From NCBI RefSeq assembly GCF_000518225.1, contig NZ_JADE01000007.1, positions 62,001-126,000 of the forward strand: a DNA stretch of 64,000 nt, in the 5' to 3' direction. This stretch comes from Helicobacter pametensis ATCC 51478 (GTDB lineage: Bacteria > Campylobacterota > Campylobacteria > Campylobacterales > Helicobacteraceae). Below are positions 36,255 to 47,881 of the stretch, one piece after another. The notes beneath the pieces were generated by a model, which was not told the DNA's origin, did no database searches, and saw nothing but the letters and a program-made list of their open reading frames with translations. The position numbers were made by a program, and so were the translations under genes. Within the stretch, counting starts at the first letter, position 1. Each line of letters opens with the position of its first letter.

Positions 36255-36883
36255 ATTTTTTTTGTTTCAAAGAGCTTGTTTCGACACAAACATGGCTTGT
36301 TGATCAAGTCAAGAATCAAGTTTTTACCCTTCCTGCCTGCGTGATGAGTGAGCGTCAAATCAAAGGGGTTGGGAGTAGGAATAATTCTTGGGAGAGTGTA
36401 GAGAATGCATTGCTTTTTTCATTTGCCTTTAAAAAAGCAATATTGCCCTCAGATCTTCCTTTGCAGTCTATTTCAATTTATGTGGGATATCTTTTTAAGG
36501 AATGGTTAAATTATGAGGGGCTTTGGCTTAAGTGGCCCAATGATTTATATTTGGGAGATTTCAAAGTGGGAGGGGTTCTTACACAAAGCTTGGGAGATCA
36601 GTTTGTCTGTGGAGTTGGATTGAATCTCTATGCTTCTTCTTATGCTTCTCTTTCTCTTGATTGGGATTTTCAAATCAAGCAGGAAAAACTTAGAGAGTTT
36701 TTGGATTTTTTTTTCAGATTGCCAAGTTGGGATGATATTTTTTGGAATTACAAGCTAGAATTTCATAAGAATTTTGGCTTTACTTTTCATTTCAATGATC
36801 AAGAGATGAGCTTTTGCAATGCTTCTTTGTGCGAGGATGGCTCTCTGCTTGTAGGAAATCAAAAAATTTATAGTTTAAGATAG
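36248..36883 (+). CDS. birA: Biotin--[acetyl-CoA-carboxylase] ligase
   Basis: Class I biotin protein ligase, 211 residues, without a DNA-binding domain so it is not a BirA repressor. It has ELVSTQTWLVDQ near the N-terminus, IKGVGSRNNSW corresponding to the GRGRxG biotinyl-AMP loop, LKWPNDLYLGDFKVGGVL and VCGVGLNLY. It starts with TTG 36248 (GGGGA six bases upstream), overlapping the fmt stop; the adjacent TTG 36251 is possible too. Confidence 0.88.
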   Translation: MLNFFCFKELVSTQTWLVDQVKNQVFTLPACVMSERQIKGVGSRNNSWESVENALLFSFAFKKAILPSDLPLQSISIYVGYLFKEWLNYEGLWLKWPNDLYLGDFKVGGVLTQSLGDQFVCGVGLNLYASSYASLSLDWDFQIKQEKLREFLDFFFRLPSWDDIFWNYKLEFHKNFGFTFHFNDQEMSFCNASLCEDGSLLVGNQKIYSLR

Positions 36884-36897
36884 TTTGGAGAAAGAGC

Positions 36898-37689
36898 ATG
36901 GGTGAAATTATTGCGATTGCCAACCAGAAGGGGGGTGTGGGCAAGACGACAACGGCTGTGAATCTCTCTGCTTCTTTGGCGGATTTAAATAAGCGTGTAT
37001 TGCTTATTGATTTTGATCCTCAAGCAAATGCAACAACTAGTTTGGGATTTCGTCGCAATGAAGTGGAATTTGATATCTATCATGTTCTCATAGGAAGTAA
37101 AAAACTCTCACAAATCATTCATCCTACAGATATGAATAATCTCTTTCTTGCCCCATCTAATATCGGACTTGTAGGCTTTGAGAAGGAGTTCTATAGCAAA
37201 AGAACCTCTGGTCGAGAACTTCTTTTGAAGTGTAAAGTCGAGGAGATTCAAAACCAATATGATTTTATTGTGATTGACTCACCCCCTGCTCTTGGGCCAC
37301 TGACAATCAACGCCTTGAGTGCTGCTCATTCTGTGATTATTCCCATTCAGTGTGAGTTTTTTGCCCTTGAGGGTTTGGCTCAGTTGCTTAGCACAATCAA
37401 AGCTTTGCGCACAACAAGTAACCCTAGCTTATTTATACGAGGATTTTTGCCCACGATGTATTCATCGCAAAATAATCTCTCCAAGCAAGTTTTGGCAGAT
37501 TTGATTCAGCATTTTGATCAAGAGTTATTCAAAAAGTCTCAAAAGGGGGATTGTGTGATGGTTCCAAGAAGTGTCAAACTTGCAGAATCTCCAAGCTTTG
37601 GAAAACCAATTTTGCTTTATGACAAAAAATCTAATGGAAGTCTTGCCTATCAAGAGCTTGCTCAGGCAATTCTTGGAGGCGTGAGCTGA
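36898..37689 (+). CDS. parA: Chromosome partitioning ATPase ParA (Soj)
   Basis: ATPase that drives origin segregation with ParB. It has Walker A KGGVGKTTTAVNLSASLA at about residues 11-28, DFDPQANATTSLG, and IDSPPALGPLTINAL. It has 263 residues, the short chromosomal Soj type without an N-terminal DNA-binding domain. parB overlaps its stop (TGATG). I did not find a convincing parS site in the window. Confidence 0.96.
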   Translation: MGEIIAIANQKGGVGKTTTAVNLSASLADLNKRVLLIDFDPQANATTSLGFRRNEVEFDIYHVLIGSKKLSQIIHPTDMNNLFLAPSNIGLVGFEKEFYSKRTSGRELLLKCKVEEIQNQYDFIVIDSPPALGPLTINALSAAHSVIIPIQCEFFALEGLAQLLSTIKALRTTSNPSLFIRGFLPTMYSSQNNLSKQVLADLIQHFDQELFKKSQKGDCVMVPRSVKLAESPSFGKPILLYDKKSNGSLAYQELAQAILGGVS

Positions 37690-38561
37690 TGAGCAAAAAG
37701 CAAGTCTTGGGTAGGGGTTTAAGTGAGATCTTGGGCGAGGTGAGCAAGGCTTATGAGAATAATATGGGTGATCCTGCAACACAGGAGCGTGTGGTTGAAA
37801 TTGGACTTGATCAGATCATTCCCAACCCCTATCAGCCACGCAAATACTTTGATCCTCTAGCATTGCAAGAATTGGCTGATTCTATTAGGGAGCATGGTCT
37901 GCTTCAGCCTATTTTGGTTTATGAAGATGGAGGGCAATATGTCTTGATCGCTGGAGAGCGCCGTTTGCGAGCCTCTAAGCTTTGTAAAAATCAAACGATC
38001 AAAGCGATCGTAGCTGAGATTGATCTTTCGCGTTTGCGTGAGGTAGCCTTGATTGAAAATATTCAGAGGGAAGATCTCAACCCTATTGAGCTAGCGCATG
38101 CTTATGAAGAATTGCTCAAAACTTACAAAATCACGCATGAGGGGCTTGCAGAGCGTATCCAAAAATCAAGAACTCAGATCACAAACACATTGCGCCTTCT
38201 TCAGCTTGGTGCAAATGTCCAAAAACTTCTTGTAGAGGGAAAGATCACACAGGGTCATGCCAAGGCTTTGGTCGGTTTGGAGAGTGGTAAGCAAGAAAAA
38301 ATTGCTCATACGATTATTGGACGCAAGCTTTCTGTAAGAGAAGTTGAGAATCTTGTCAAAAATACAAAAACAACTAATCTCCCAAAAGAACATAAAATCG
38401 ATCTTGCAGATCCAGAGGACATTCAAAAAATTGAAGAGATTCTCAAAAAAAATCAAATTTCCTTTCAATTTAAGAAACTTAGAAATTCAATCTCGATATC
38501 TCTAAAGAATTCAGAAGAGATTCGGCGTTTCTTGGGGCTGATTGCACAAGAGATCTGCTAA
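37689..38561 (+). CDS. parB: Chromosome partitioning protein ParB (Spo0J)
   Basis: parS-binding CTPase that spreads on DNA. NPYQPRKYFDPLALQELADS, the CTP-binding GERRLRASK and ENIQREDLNPIELAHAYEEL precede the helix-turn-helix (LAERIQKSRTQITNTLRLL). It has 290 residues. The upstream parA overlap suggests coupled synthesis. Its stop overlaps a candidate -10 box for the atp genes. Confidence 0.96.
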   Translation: MSKKQVLGRGLSEILGEVSKAYENNMGDPATQERVVEIGLDQIIPNPYQPRKYFDPLALQELADSIREHGLLQPILVYEDGGQYVLIAGERRLRASKLCKNQTIKAIVAEIDLSRLREVALIENIQREDLNPIELAHAYEELLKTYKITHEGLAERIQKSRTQITNTLRLLQLGANVQKLLVEGKITQGHAKALVGLESGKQEKIAHTIIGRKLSVREVENLVKNTKTTNLPKEHKIDLADPEDIQKIEEILKKNQISFQFKKLRNSISISLKNSEEIRRFLGLIAQEIC

Positions 38562-38564
38562 AAT
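38559..38564 (+). promoter_or_regulatory. Possible -10 box of the atp operon
   Basis: TAAAAT spanning the parB stop, 38 bases upstream of the first atp start. It is the only reasonable match in the short gap; read-through from parAB is equally possible. Confidence 0.35.
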
Positions 38565-38601
38565 GCGGCTTTCGCAATCGGTTTAGAAGTAGGAGAGGAA
38601 A

Positions 38602-39039
38602 TTGAGCTTAACATTGAATCCATATTTGATGCTTTTGGTTTTTGTTGTCTTTATGGCATTGATTTTTTTCTTAAATCTTATGCTGTATCGCCCAATTTTG
38701 GAATTTTTAGAAAAGAGAAGTCAATCTTTGAAACAAGGATTTTTAAATGCCAGCGGGGATCGGCAAAGAATAGAAGAGATTGATCTTGAGATTCGCAATA
38801 TCTTAGAATCTGCTAAGAGAGAAGCCAAGGAGATCAAGGCCTTAGCACTTCAGGATGCACAAAAAAAATATGATGAAGGTTTTGAGCGCGCTAGATCTGA
38901 GCTTGAGTCTCGATTTTTGGAGAACAAAAAAGGGTTGATTGAGCAGAATGCATTGCTTCAAGCTAAACTCTGTGAGGAAAGAGAAGGTTTTGTTGTCGCA
39001 ATTGAGCAGAAAATCAACCAATTAAGGAGTGCCCAATGA
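38602..39039 (+). CDS. atpF': ATP synthase subunit b' (second stalk subunit)
   Basis: Membrane-anchored peripheral-stalk subunit. A single N-terminal helix (about residues 8-28, LMLLVFVVFMALIFFLNLML) leads into a long charged coiled coil; 145 residues. TTG 38602 follows AGGAGAGGAA. With atpF directly after it, the stalk would be a b/b' heterodimer as in cyanobacteria and other Campylobacterota. atpB (a) and atpE (c) are not in the window, so the F0 genes are split. Confidence 0.88.
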   Translation: MSLTLNPYLMLLVFVVFMALIFFLNLMLYRPILEFLEKRSQSLKQGFLNASGDRQRIEEIDLEIRNILESAKREAKEIKALALQDAQKKYDEGFERARSELESRFLENKKGLIEQNALLQAKLCEEREGFVVAIEQKINQLRSAQ

Positions 39040-39539
39040 GATTGTTGTCTGTGATTTTGCTTTTCTCACATGTTGCGTTTTCTGCAGAAGTGACATTGGC
39101 TCAGAGTGATTTTATCGAGAGGATAATCAATTTTTTGCTGTTCTTTTTGATCGTTTGGTATCTTGGATCAGACAAGGTAAAGCAGATTTTTGCTCAAAGG
39201 AAGATGAAAATCTCTGAACAATTTGAGCATCTGCAAAATCAAGAAAAAGAACTCAAAAAAGAAATTGAGCGCAATGAACAGCATCTTATGGATGCACAGA
39301 ACAAAGCAAAAGAGATTGTTGCTAATGCTAAGCGTGAGGCATTTTTACTCACTCAACAATTTGATTCTCGTCTAGATCAAGATATCAAAACCTTAGCTAC
39401 ATCGTTTGATGAAAAACTCAAACAAGAAGAGAAGCAACTCTTTTATCAGAGTGTGTCCAAAATTGTTGATCAGTCACTAGAGAGTGTTCAGGTATCTCAA
39501 GATGCTTGTATGCAGATTTTGACAAGGGGGATCAGATGA
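39036..39539 (+). CDS. atpF: ATP synthase subunit b
   Basis: Peripheral-stalk subunit. An N-terminal signal-like stretch and membrane helix (MRLLSVILLFSHVAFSA, then about residues 30-48) precede a long charged coiled coil (KAKEIVANAKREAFLL). It has 167 residues. ATG 39036 overlaps the b' stop, and atpH starts within its last codon. The first 17 residues look like a cleavable signal peptide, an unusual feature for b but common in this group as I recall. Confidence 0.9.
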   Translation: MRLLSVILLFSHVAFSAEVTLAQSDFIERIINFLLFFLIVWYLGSDKVKQIFAQRKMKISEQFEHLQNQEKELKKEIERNEQHLMDAQNKAKEIVANAKREAFLLTQQFDSRLDQDIKTLATSFDEKLKQEEKQLFYQSVSKIVDQSLESVQVSQDACMQILTRGIR

Positions 39540-40090
39540 GAAGAGGTCTTGCTAGAAAATATGCAAAAATCCTAAAAGAGAGCTTTGATTCTAAAGTTTT
39601 GCTAGATCTTGTGGATCAAAAACCTCTGATACAAGAATGTTTCCAAAACTCCGAATTTCAGAAAATTTTGAGTAATCCATTCATTCTGGCTTTGACTAAG
39701 GTTGGCTTTGTGGATTCTTGTTTGGATTTTTCACATCAAGGGATGAGGGAATTTGTCAGGATGATGGCAGATTCTCAAACTTTGCATTTATTGTTAGAGG
39801 TTGTGGAGGAGTTGGAAAGTTCTTTGAGACTTGATCAAAAGCAATGTTGTGCCATTTTGTCTTCTTCTGATAAATTGGATCAAAATTTGATCGAATTATT
39901 TAAAAAACAGTTGGAAGAAAAAACTGGATATCAAATTATGGTGAAGGAGGCTTCGTGGAATAAAGAGGAAGTCGGATGCTACATTGAAGAGCTTGATTTG
40001 GAAGTTTCATTTTCTAAGGAAAAATTTGACAGAGATTTGAAGAATTTTATTTTAGTTTCATTTATGCAAGGAGTTCAGATTGAAGAATAA
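39536..40090 (+). CDS. atpH: ATP synthase subunit delta
   Basis: Joins the stalk to F1. ATG 39536 overlaps the atpF stop; the earlier in-frame ATG 39506 lies inside atpF. It has 184 residues with the typical helical N-domain ([12 protein letters not shown]) and the C-terminal [15 protein letters not shown] segment corresponding to the family's short beta region. It overlaps atpA by 11 bases. Confidence 0.9.
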   Translation: MRRGLARKYAKILKESFDSKVLLDLVDQKPLIQECFQNSEFQKILSNPFILALTKVGFVDSCLDFSHQGMREFVRMMADSQTLHLLLEVVEELESSLRLDQKQCCAILSSSDKLDQNLIELFKKQLEEKTGYQIMVKEASWNKEEVGCYIEELDLEVSFSKEKFDRDLKNFILVSFMQGVQIEE

Positions 40091-41588
40091 AATAGGAGAG
40101 ATTGGTTCAATCATTAAAGAAAAAATTAGTCAGTTTGAGTTGGATCTTAAGATTGAAGAGGTTGGAAAGGTTTCAACTTATGCTGATGGTGTTGCCAAGG
40201 TTTATGGTCTCAAGAATGTCATGTATTATGAGATGGTAGAGTTTGAGAGTGGGGATATCGGTCTTGCTTCAAGTCTTGAAGAAGATTTCGTTGGTGTGGT
40301 TGTGCTTGGAAGCGGCAAACAAATCCAAGAAGGGATGAGCGTCAAGCGCTTGCATCGTTTGATGAAAGTACCTGTGGGTGAGTGCGTTGTCGGACGGATT
40401 TTGAATGCACTTGGAGAGCCAATTGATGGGAAGGGGCCTTTGAATGCTCAAGAATTCCGTTTTGTTGAGGAGAAGGCACCAGGGATTATGGATCGAAAAT
40501 CAGTTCACGAGCCTCTTCAGACTGGAATCAAAGCGATTGATGCACTTGTGCCAATTGGTCGAGGACAGAGAGAATTAATCATTGGAGATCGTCAGACGGG
40601 AAAAACAACAGTTGCGATTGATACCATCATCAATCAAAAGGGGCAAGGGGTTGTTTGTATTTATGTTGCTATTGGTCAAAAGGAATCAACAGTTGCCCAA
40701 GTTGTTAGACGCTTAGAAGAGCATGGAGCAATGGAATACACTGTAGTGATCAATGCCCCAGCATCTGTTTCTGCTGCGATGCAATTTTTGGCACCTTATA
40801 CGGGTGTGACGATGGGAGAGTATTTTAGAGACAATGCCAAACATGCTTTGATTGTATATGATGATTTGAGCAAGCATGCTGTGGCTTATAGGGAGATGTC
40901 TTTGATTTTGAGAAGACCTCCTGGACGAGAAGCTTTCCCAGGAGATGTGTTCTATCTGCATTCTAGACTTTTAGAAAGAGCTGCCAAGGTAAGCGATGAG
41001 CTAGGGGCTGGATCTTTGACAGCATTACCAATTATTGAAACTCAAGCCGGCGATGTTTCAGCCTATATCCCTACCAATGTGATTTCAATCACGGATGGAC
41101 AGATTTTTCTTGAAACTGATTTGTTTTATTCTGGAATTAGACCTGCGATCAATGTTGGTCTCTCTGTATCAAGAGTTGGTGGAGCTGCACAGATTAAAGC
41201 AACTAAGCAAGTGTCTGGAACACTTAGATTGGATTTGGCTCAGTATCGCGAACTTCAAGCTTTTGCTCAATTTGCCTCAAATCTCGATGAAACAAGTAAA
41301 AAACAGCTTGAGCGAGGTCAGAGAATGGTCGAAGTACTCAAGCAACCTCCTTATGCTCCACTTCCAATTGAAAAACAAATTGTGATGATTTATGCTGGAG
41401 CAAAGGGATATCTTGATGATATAGCTGTCTCTCAGATCACAAGGTTTGAAAGTGAGCTTTATCCATTTATTGAGGATAAGTATTTAAATATTCTAACCTC
41501 TATTCGTGAGAAGAAGGCTTTGGATGAGAATATTGAAGCTGAACTCAAAAAAGCCTTAGATGCCTTTAGAGCATCCTTTTTGAGCTAG
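40080..41588 (+). CDS. atpA: ATP synthase subunit alpha
   Basis: Non-catalytic nucleotide-binding F1 subunit. It has P-loop GDRQTGKT at about residues 170-177, the [21 protein letters not shown] signature, and the full three-domain length of 502 residues. TTG 40080 lies seven bases after AAGGAG and within the last codons of atpH, so synthesis is coupled. Confidence 0.97.
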   Translation: MKNKIGEIGSIIKEKISQFELDLKIEEVGKVSTYADGVAKVYGLKNVMYYEMVEFESGDIGLASSLEEDFVGVVVLGSGKQIQEGMSVKRLHRLMKVPVGECVVGRILNALGEPIDGKGPLNAQEFRFVEEKAPGIMDRKSVHEPLQTGIKAIDALVPIGRGQRELIIGDRQTGKTTVAIDTIINQKGQGVVCIYVAIGQKESTVAQVVRRLEEHGAMEYTVVINAPASVSAAMQFLAPYTGVTMGEYFRDNAKHALIVYDDLSKHAVAYREMSLILRRPPGREAFPGDVFYLHSRLLERAAKVSDELGAGSLTALPIIETQAGDVSAYIPTNVISITDGQIFLETDLFYSGIRPAINVGLSVSRVGGAAQIKATKQVSGTLRLDLAQYRELQAFAQFASNLDETSKKQLERGQRMVEVLKQPPYAPLPIEKQIVMIYAGAKGYLDDIAVSQITRFESELYPFIEDKYLNILTSIREKKALDENIEAELKKALDAFRASFLS

Positions 41589-41598
41589 GGGCGCAATA

Positions 41599-43918
<2,320 letters not shown>

Positions 43919-43926
43919 GATAAAAG

Positions 43927-44304
43927 ATGGAAGAGATTAGAGTATCAATTGTGACTCCAGAGGGGTTGATTTTTGATGGAAATGTGTCAAGTGTCACGCT
44001 ACCTGGATCTGATGGAGAGTTCGGTGTGTATCCCAACCATTGCTCCCTGATCTCTCTTCTTCGAGCTGGAGTGATTGAGATCATCACAAATCAGCATACA
44101 AAAGAATATGTGGCGATTGATTGGGGGTATGCGAGGGTAGAAACTGATCGAGTTGATATTCTTGCAAATGGTGCAGTGAGTATCAATGATGGAGAAATTG
44201 CAAAAAATCTAGAAAAAGCCAAAGTTCTTCTTAAAAAAGCTTCAGTGGGTGATGCTCTACTTGCTGCGTCATTTTACAAACTTGAGTGTTTGGCAGAGAG
44301 ATAA
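43927..44304 (+). CDS. atpC: ATP synthase subunit epsilon
   Basis: Regulatory F1 subunit. The N-terminal beta-sandwich (EIRVSIVTPEGLIFDGNVSS, LPGSDGEFGVYPNHCSLIS) is clear; the C-terminal helical part is present but short, 125 residues in all. Last atp gene, with tolQ three bases downstream, so atp and tol form one run as in H. pylori. Confidence 0.94.
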   Translation: MEEIRVSIVTPEGLIFDGNVSSVTLPGSDGEFGVYPNHCSLISLLRAGVIEIITNQHTKEYVAIDWGYARVETDRVDILANGAVSINDGEIAKNLEKAKVLLKKASVGDALLAASFYKLECLAER

Positions 44305-44306
44305 AA

Positions 44307-44891
44307 ATGCTTGAGTTGTTTTTAAATTTTGTGCAGTCAAGTTCTCTTATAAGCCTTGTGGTTTTGGCTTGGCTTGCACTTTATATGTTGATGACATTGT
44401 GGGTATTTTTTTATCGCTTTGCTGCAATTAACTCGCTTTGTCAAGATGAGAATCGCTCACTTGGGATGCTTGTCTCTGGTGAGCTTTCTCATCCTTCTTC
44501 GATCAAAGCGATTCGAGGCATTGTTGAAAATGGTGTCAATAGAGAGCTTCTTGGAATCTGGAAACATCAGATTCTTCAAAAAGCGTCACGCGGTTTAACG
44601 CTTTTGGCGATTGTCGCTTCGACAGCTCCATTTATTGGACTTTTTGGGACAGTGATTGAGATTTTGGAGGCATTTTTTCAATTAGGTGGAGGGGGGCAAG
44701 TCTCATTTGATCTTGTGGCACCAATCATTTCTAAAGCTTTGATTGCGACAGCAGCTGGAATCTTGACAGCTATCCCTGCCTATAGTTTCCATCTTGTTCT
44801 CAAAAGAAAACTATATGATCTTGGTGTTGTGTTGCAAATGGAGCTTGACTTGATGCTTTCTCGTCAAGATCAGAATCAAATTAGGTTTTAG
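44307..44891 (+). CDS. tolQ: TolQ/ExbB-type proton channel protein
   Basis: Inner-membrane channel subunit of the Tol-Pal (or TonB) motor. It has 194 residues with three helices: about residues 10-35, 105-130 and 145-170. The TolQ core motif appears as LLAIVASTAPFIGLFGTVIEIL and later APIISKALIATAAGILTAIPAYSF. ATG 44307 is three bases after atpC; an earlier in-frame start at 44286 lies inside atpC. TolQ is favoured over ExbB because tolB and pal follow. Confidence 0.92.
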   Translation: MLELFLNFVQSSSLISLVVLAWLALYMLMTLWVFFYRFAAINSLCQDENRSLGMLVSGELSHPSSIKAIRGIVENGVNRELLGIWKHQILQKASRGLTLLAIVASTAPFIGLFGTVIEILEAFFQLGGGGQVSFDLVAPIISKALIATAAGILTAIPAYSFHLVLKRKLYDLGVVLQMELDLMLSRQDQNQIRF

Positions 44892-44893
44892 AT

Positions 44894-45286
44894 ATGAATG
44901 ACTTCTTTGAGGATACACCAGAGCTCAATATCACACCTCTCGTGGATATTATGCTCGTTTTGTTGGCGATTTTGATGGTCACGATCCCAACTGTTAATTA
45001 TCGTGAAGATATTGCCCTGCCTCAAGGATCTAGATCAAGCAAGCTCCAAGATGAAGCGATGCTTGAGATACAGATCACTAAAGCAAGAGAGGTGCGTATG
45101 CGAGGAAAGGTGTATCCTTTCAATACTTTTGCTGATGATTTTTTACTCTTTTCTCGCTCAATAGATAAAAAAACACCAGTTTATATTTCTGCGGATAAGA
45201 CTTTGATTTATGATGATGTGATTTATATTTTGAAAACAGTCAAAGAAGCAGGTTTCTCTAGGGCCTCTTTGATCACAAGCGGCTAG
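44894..45286 (+). CDS. tolR: TolR/ExbD-type proton channel protein
   Basis: Partner of TolQ, with one N-terminal helix holding the proton-carrying aspartate (LNITPLVDIMLVLLAILMVT, Asp in PLVDIM) and a periplasmic domain with YISADKTLIYDDVIYILKTVKEAG. It has 130 residues. It lies two bases after tolQ and three bases before the TolA-like gene. Confidence 0.92.
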   Translation: MNDFFEDTPELNITPLVDIMLVLLAILMVTIPTVNYREDIALPQGSRSSKLQDEAMLEIQITKAREVRMRGKVYPFNTFADDFLLFSRSIDKKTPVYISADKTLIYDDVIYILKTVKEAGFSRASLITSG

Positions 45287-45289
45287 GAT

Positions 45290-46084
45290 ATGAATAAGCG
45301 TATTTTCTTGAGTGGAGTTCTTGCACTCACGATAGAATGCGCACTCTTGGCATTGATTTTTGTTGCACTGATTCCAAAAATCCAAAAACAATATACTTTC
45401 AAAGAAAAAACAGCTCTTGAATTTATCCAGATTGAAGAAGTGTTGGATAAGAAGCCCCAAACTCCCAAAGAATCTAAAGTCAAGGATCAAAAACCCAAAC
45501 AAGAAAAACCAAAACCAAAGGAAATGCCAGCCAAACAAAAGGCTTCACCCGCACCTTCTCCCAAAGTAGGGACTGATATCAGAAAATTATTTGAAAAAAT
45601 TGATAGTTCAAATCCCCCAGTGCGTGAAGAACGCATCGAAGATGATCGTCCTTTGTTTTCTGCAAATGTGATCAAGAAAAAGGAATATTCATTTGATCAA
45701 AATAATTCGCAAATTAAAGAGGAATCTTCTAAAATTCAGAGTGCATTTGATTCGCTTTGGGAAAATGAGCTTGAGGTGACGACTCCTCAACGACAGGATA
45801 TCAGCGATGGGGAATATGATGAATGGTTTGCAAAAATTAAAGAGATTTTATATGCAAAATGGACCAATTCATTTTATAAAAGTGTCTCGCTAACTGTGAG
45901 CATTACAATCGAATCTGATGGGAGATTGCATTATAGGATTTTGCGCTATTCCAACAACAGATCTTATAATGCTTACATGAAAAATTTGCTTGATGAACTT
46001 ATGAATGAGGAGTTCCCACCATATCCCAAAGGGCGGATTACACTAGAAGTTATTTTCAAAACTAAGGAGCATGAGAATGGCTAG
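45290..46084 (+). CDS. tolA: TolA/TonB-like energy-transducing protein
   Basis: Links TolQR to outer-membrane partners. An N-terminal membrane helix (about residues 8-29) is followed by a Pro/Lys-rich linker (repeated KPK, PKP, PAPSPK, residues 45-95), a polar region, and a C-terminal TonB/TolA-like domain (DEWFAKIKEILYAKWTNSF onward). It has 264 residues. Position between tolR and tolB makes TolA the likely role, though the C-terminal domain resembles TonB as well. It overlaps tolB by eight bases. Confidence 0.82.
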   Translation: MNKRIFLSGVLALTIECALLALIFVALIPKIQKQYTFKEKTALEFIQIEEVLDKKPQTPKESKVKDQKPKQEKPKPKEMPAKQKASPAPSPKVGTDIRKLFEKIDSSNPPVREERIEDDRPLFSANVIKKKEYSFDQNNSQIKEESSKIQSAFDSLWENELEVTTPQRQDISDGEYDEWFAKIKEILYAKWTNSFYKSVSLTVSITIESDGRLHYRILRYSNNRSYNAYMKNLLDELMNEEFPPYPKGRITLEVIFKTKEHENG

Positions 46085-47312
46085 AGTTATTGTTTATTGT
46101 TTGTTGTTGATTGGGGGAGTGTGCTTTGGTGCTGATGCACGACTTGAAATCATCAAGGGATCAAAGCAGCTTCCTCTTGTTGCTGTGTATTTATCTGGAG
46201 GGGATTTGGATAAAAAAGTCTCTAAGCTACTTGCTAAAGATTTGGAAGTAAGTGGAAATTTTAGAGTGTCTTCTTCTGAGCGTAAAAGAGAACAAAAACC
46301 AAACTTTACATTTTATCAAGCCAAGCAAATTGATCTTTTTGTGTTTGTTTATCAGAATAGAGGTCAGATTGGATTTGATTTATTTGATACCAATCTTCAA
46401 AAGCGTGTACTAAGCAAGGAATTGCCTCTTAAATCTTTGAAAGAGTATCCATTTGTAGCGCATAAGATTGCTAATCAGATCAATGATTATCTTGGTGCGC
46501 CTAGTATTGCATGGATGGAAAGGAAGGTGATTTTTTCCAAATTGATCGCTCCATCTAAGAGTTCGATTGTGGTTGCGGACTACACACTCTCTTATCAGGA
46601 AACCTTAATTGATGATGGGTTGAATATCTTTCCAAAATGGGCTGATTCTACTCAGGAAAGTTTCTTTTTTACAAAATATCTGGATCAGCCTACAATCTTA
46701 AAATACGATATCAAAGCAAAAAAATTCCAAAAGATTTTAAGTTCTCAGGGAATGGCTGTTGTCTCTGATGTGAGTGCAGATTTTAAGAGAATTTTGATCA
46801 GTATGGCGCCAATTACTCAGGCAGATGTATATCTCTATGATTTAGATACAAAGCACACAAAGCGCTTGACGAACTATCCAGGCATTGATGTGGGCGCAAA
46901 CTTTGTCGAACAACAAAAGAAGATTCTTTTTATCTCTGATCGCTTGGGGTATCCCAATGTATTTTTGATGGATGAAAATGGAGGAAATGTGGAGCAAGCC
47001 ATTTTTCATGGAAGAAATAATTCATCAGCAACATCCAGTGGAAGCTATATTGTTTATTCAAGTCGAGAGGAGAAAAATGAGTTTGGCTCAAGTGTTTTCA
47101 ATCTCTATTTGGTTAATACTGAAGGAGATATTTTTCAGAGATTGACACTCAATGGAGCCAATCAAATGCCACGCTTTTCAAAGGATGGAGAGAATGTGAT
47201 GTTTCTTAAAAATACAAAATCTCAAAGCGCTTTGGGCATTGTAAGATTGAGATATAATAAAACCCATTTGTTCCCTCTTGGAGGCGTGAAACTGCAGTCA
47301 TTTGATTGGTAG
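46077..47312 (+). CDS. tolB: Tol-Pal system beta-propeller protein TolB
   Basis: Periplasmic propeller protein that binds Pal. A signal peptide (MARVIVYCLLLIGGVCFG) is followed by the N-terminal alpha/beta domain and WD40-like repeats (YDLDTKHTKRLTNYPGIDV, ILFISDRLGYPNVFLMDENG, PRFSKDGENVMFL). ATG 46077 is chosen over ATG 46071 because AAGGAG is seven bases upstream of the former. It has 411 residues. A TATAAT at 47253-47258 near its end could drive pal. Confidence 0.94.
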   Translation: MARVIVYCLLLIGGVCFGADARLEIIKGSKQLPLVAVYLSGGDLDKKVSKLLAKDLEVSGNFRVSSSERKREQKPNFTFYQAKQIDLFVFVYQNRGQIGFDLFDTNLQKRVLSKELPLKSLKEYPFVAHKIANQINDYLGAPSIAWMERKVIFSKLIAPSKSSIVVADYTLSYQETLIDDGLNIFPKWADSTQESFFFTKYLDQPTILKYDIKAKKFQKILSSQGMAVVSDVSADFKRILISMAPITQADVYLYDLDTKHTKRLTNYPGIDVGANFVEQQKKILFISDRLGYPNVFLMDENGGNVEQAIFHGRNNSSATSSGSYIVYSSREEKNEFGSSVFNLYLVNTEGDIFQRLTLNGANQMPRFSKDGENVMFLKNTKSQSALGIVRLRYNKTHLFPLGGVKLQSFDW

Positions 47313-47326
47313 AGGAGTAAAAGATA

Positions 47327-47881
47327 ATGTGGCGTTTAATATGTATTGTATTACCTTGTTTGTTTTTTGTAGCCTGTGGTGATAAACAAGCTGATGTGAT
47401 TCAGGGTGGAGGCTCTGAGATGGTTGCACCACAGCAAGAAGAGATTTTTTCTCAAGAAGTTTCCCCACAAGAGGTTTCTCCTCAAGAAGAGGAAAGTGGG
47501 ATTATTGATAAGTATGAGGCTCCCAAAAGTGAGCTCAAAGCTGAGCAATTTGGGATCGTGTATTTTGCTTTTGATTCATTTGTACTTTCTAAAGATATGT
47601 TTAAAGTTGTTGATCAAAACGCAGAGCTACTAAAGCAACATCCTAATCAAGTGGTGACTTTGGAGGGTAATACCGATGCGTATGGGAGTGATGAATATAA
47701 TTTTGCACTAGGCAACAAAAGAGCATTAGCCGTCAAAGAAGCTTTGATTGTGCGAGGGATCAAAAAAGATCGCATTAAAATTGTGAGCTTTGGAGAGACA
47801 AAGCCTGTTTGCACAAAAGATAACAGTGAGGGATGTAGGCAAGAAAATAGGAGAGTGGATTTTGTTGTTGAGGAGAATTAG
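47327..47881 (+). CDS. pal: Peptidoglycan-associated lipoprotein Pal
   Basis: Outer-membrane lipoprotein that anchors the envelope to peptidoglycan. Signal peptide and lipobox LFFVACGDK (Cys17), a linker with a repeated (SQ)EVSPQEVSPQE segment (about residues 43-55), and an OmpA-like C-terminal domain with VTLEGNTDAYGSDEYNFALG and NRRVDF. It has 184 residues. The 3' end overlaps the next gene by about 20 bases. Confidence 0.95.
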   Translation: MWRLICIVLPCLFFVACGDKQADVIQGGGSEMVAPQQEEIFSQEVSPQEVSPQEEESGIIDKYEAPKSELKAEQFGIVYFAFDSFVLSKDMFKVVDQNAELLKQHPNQVVTLEGNTDAYGSDEYNFALGNKRALAVKEALIVRGIKKDRIKIVSFGETKPVCTKDNSEGCRQENRRVDFVVEEN

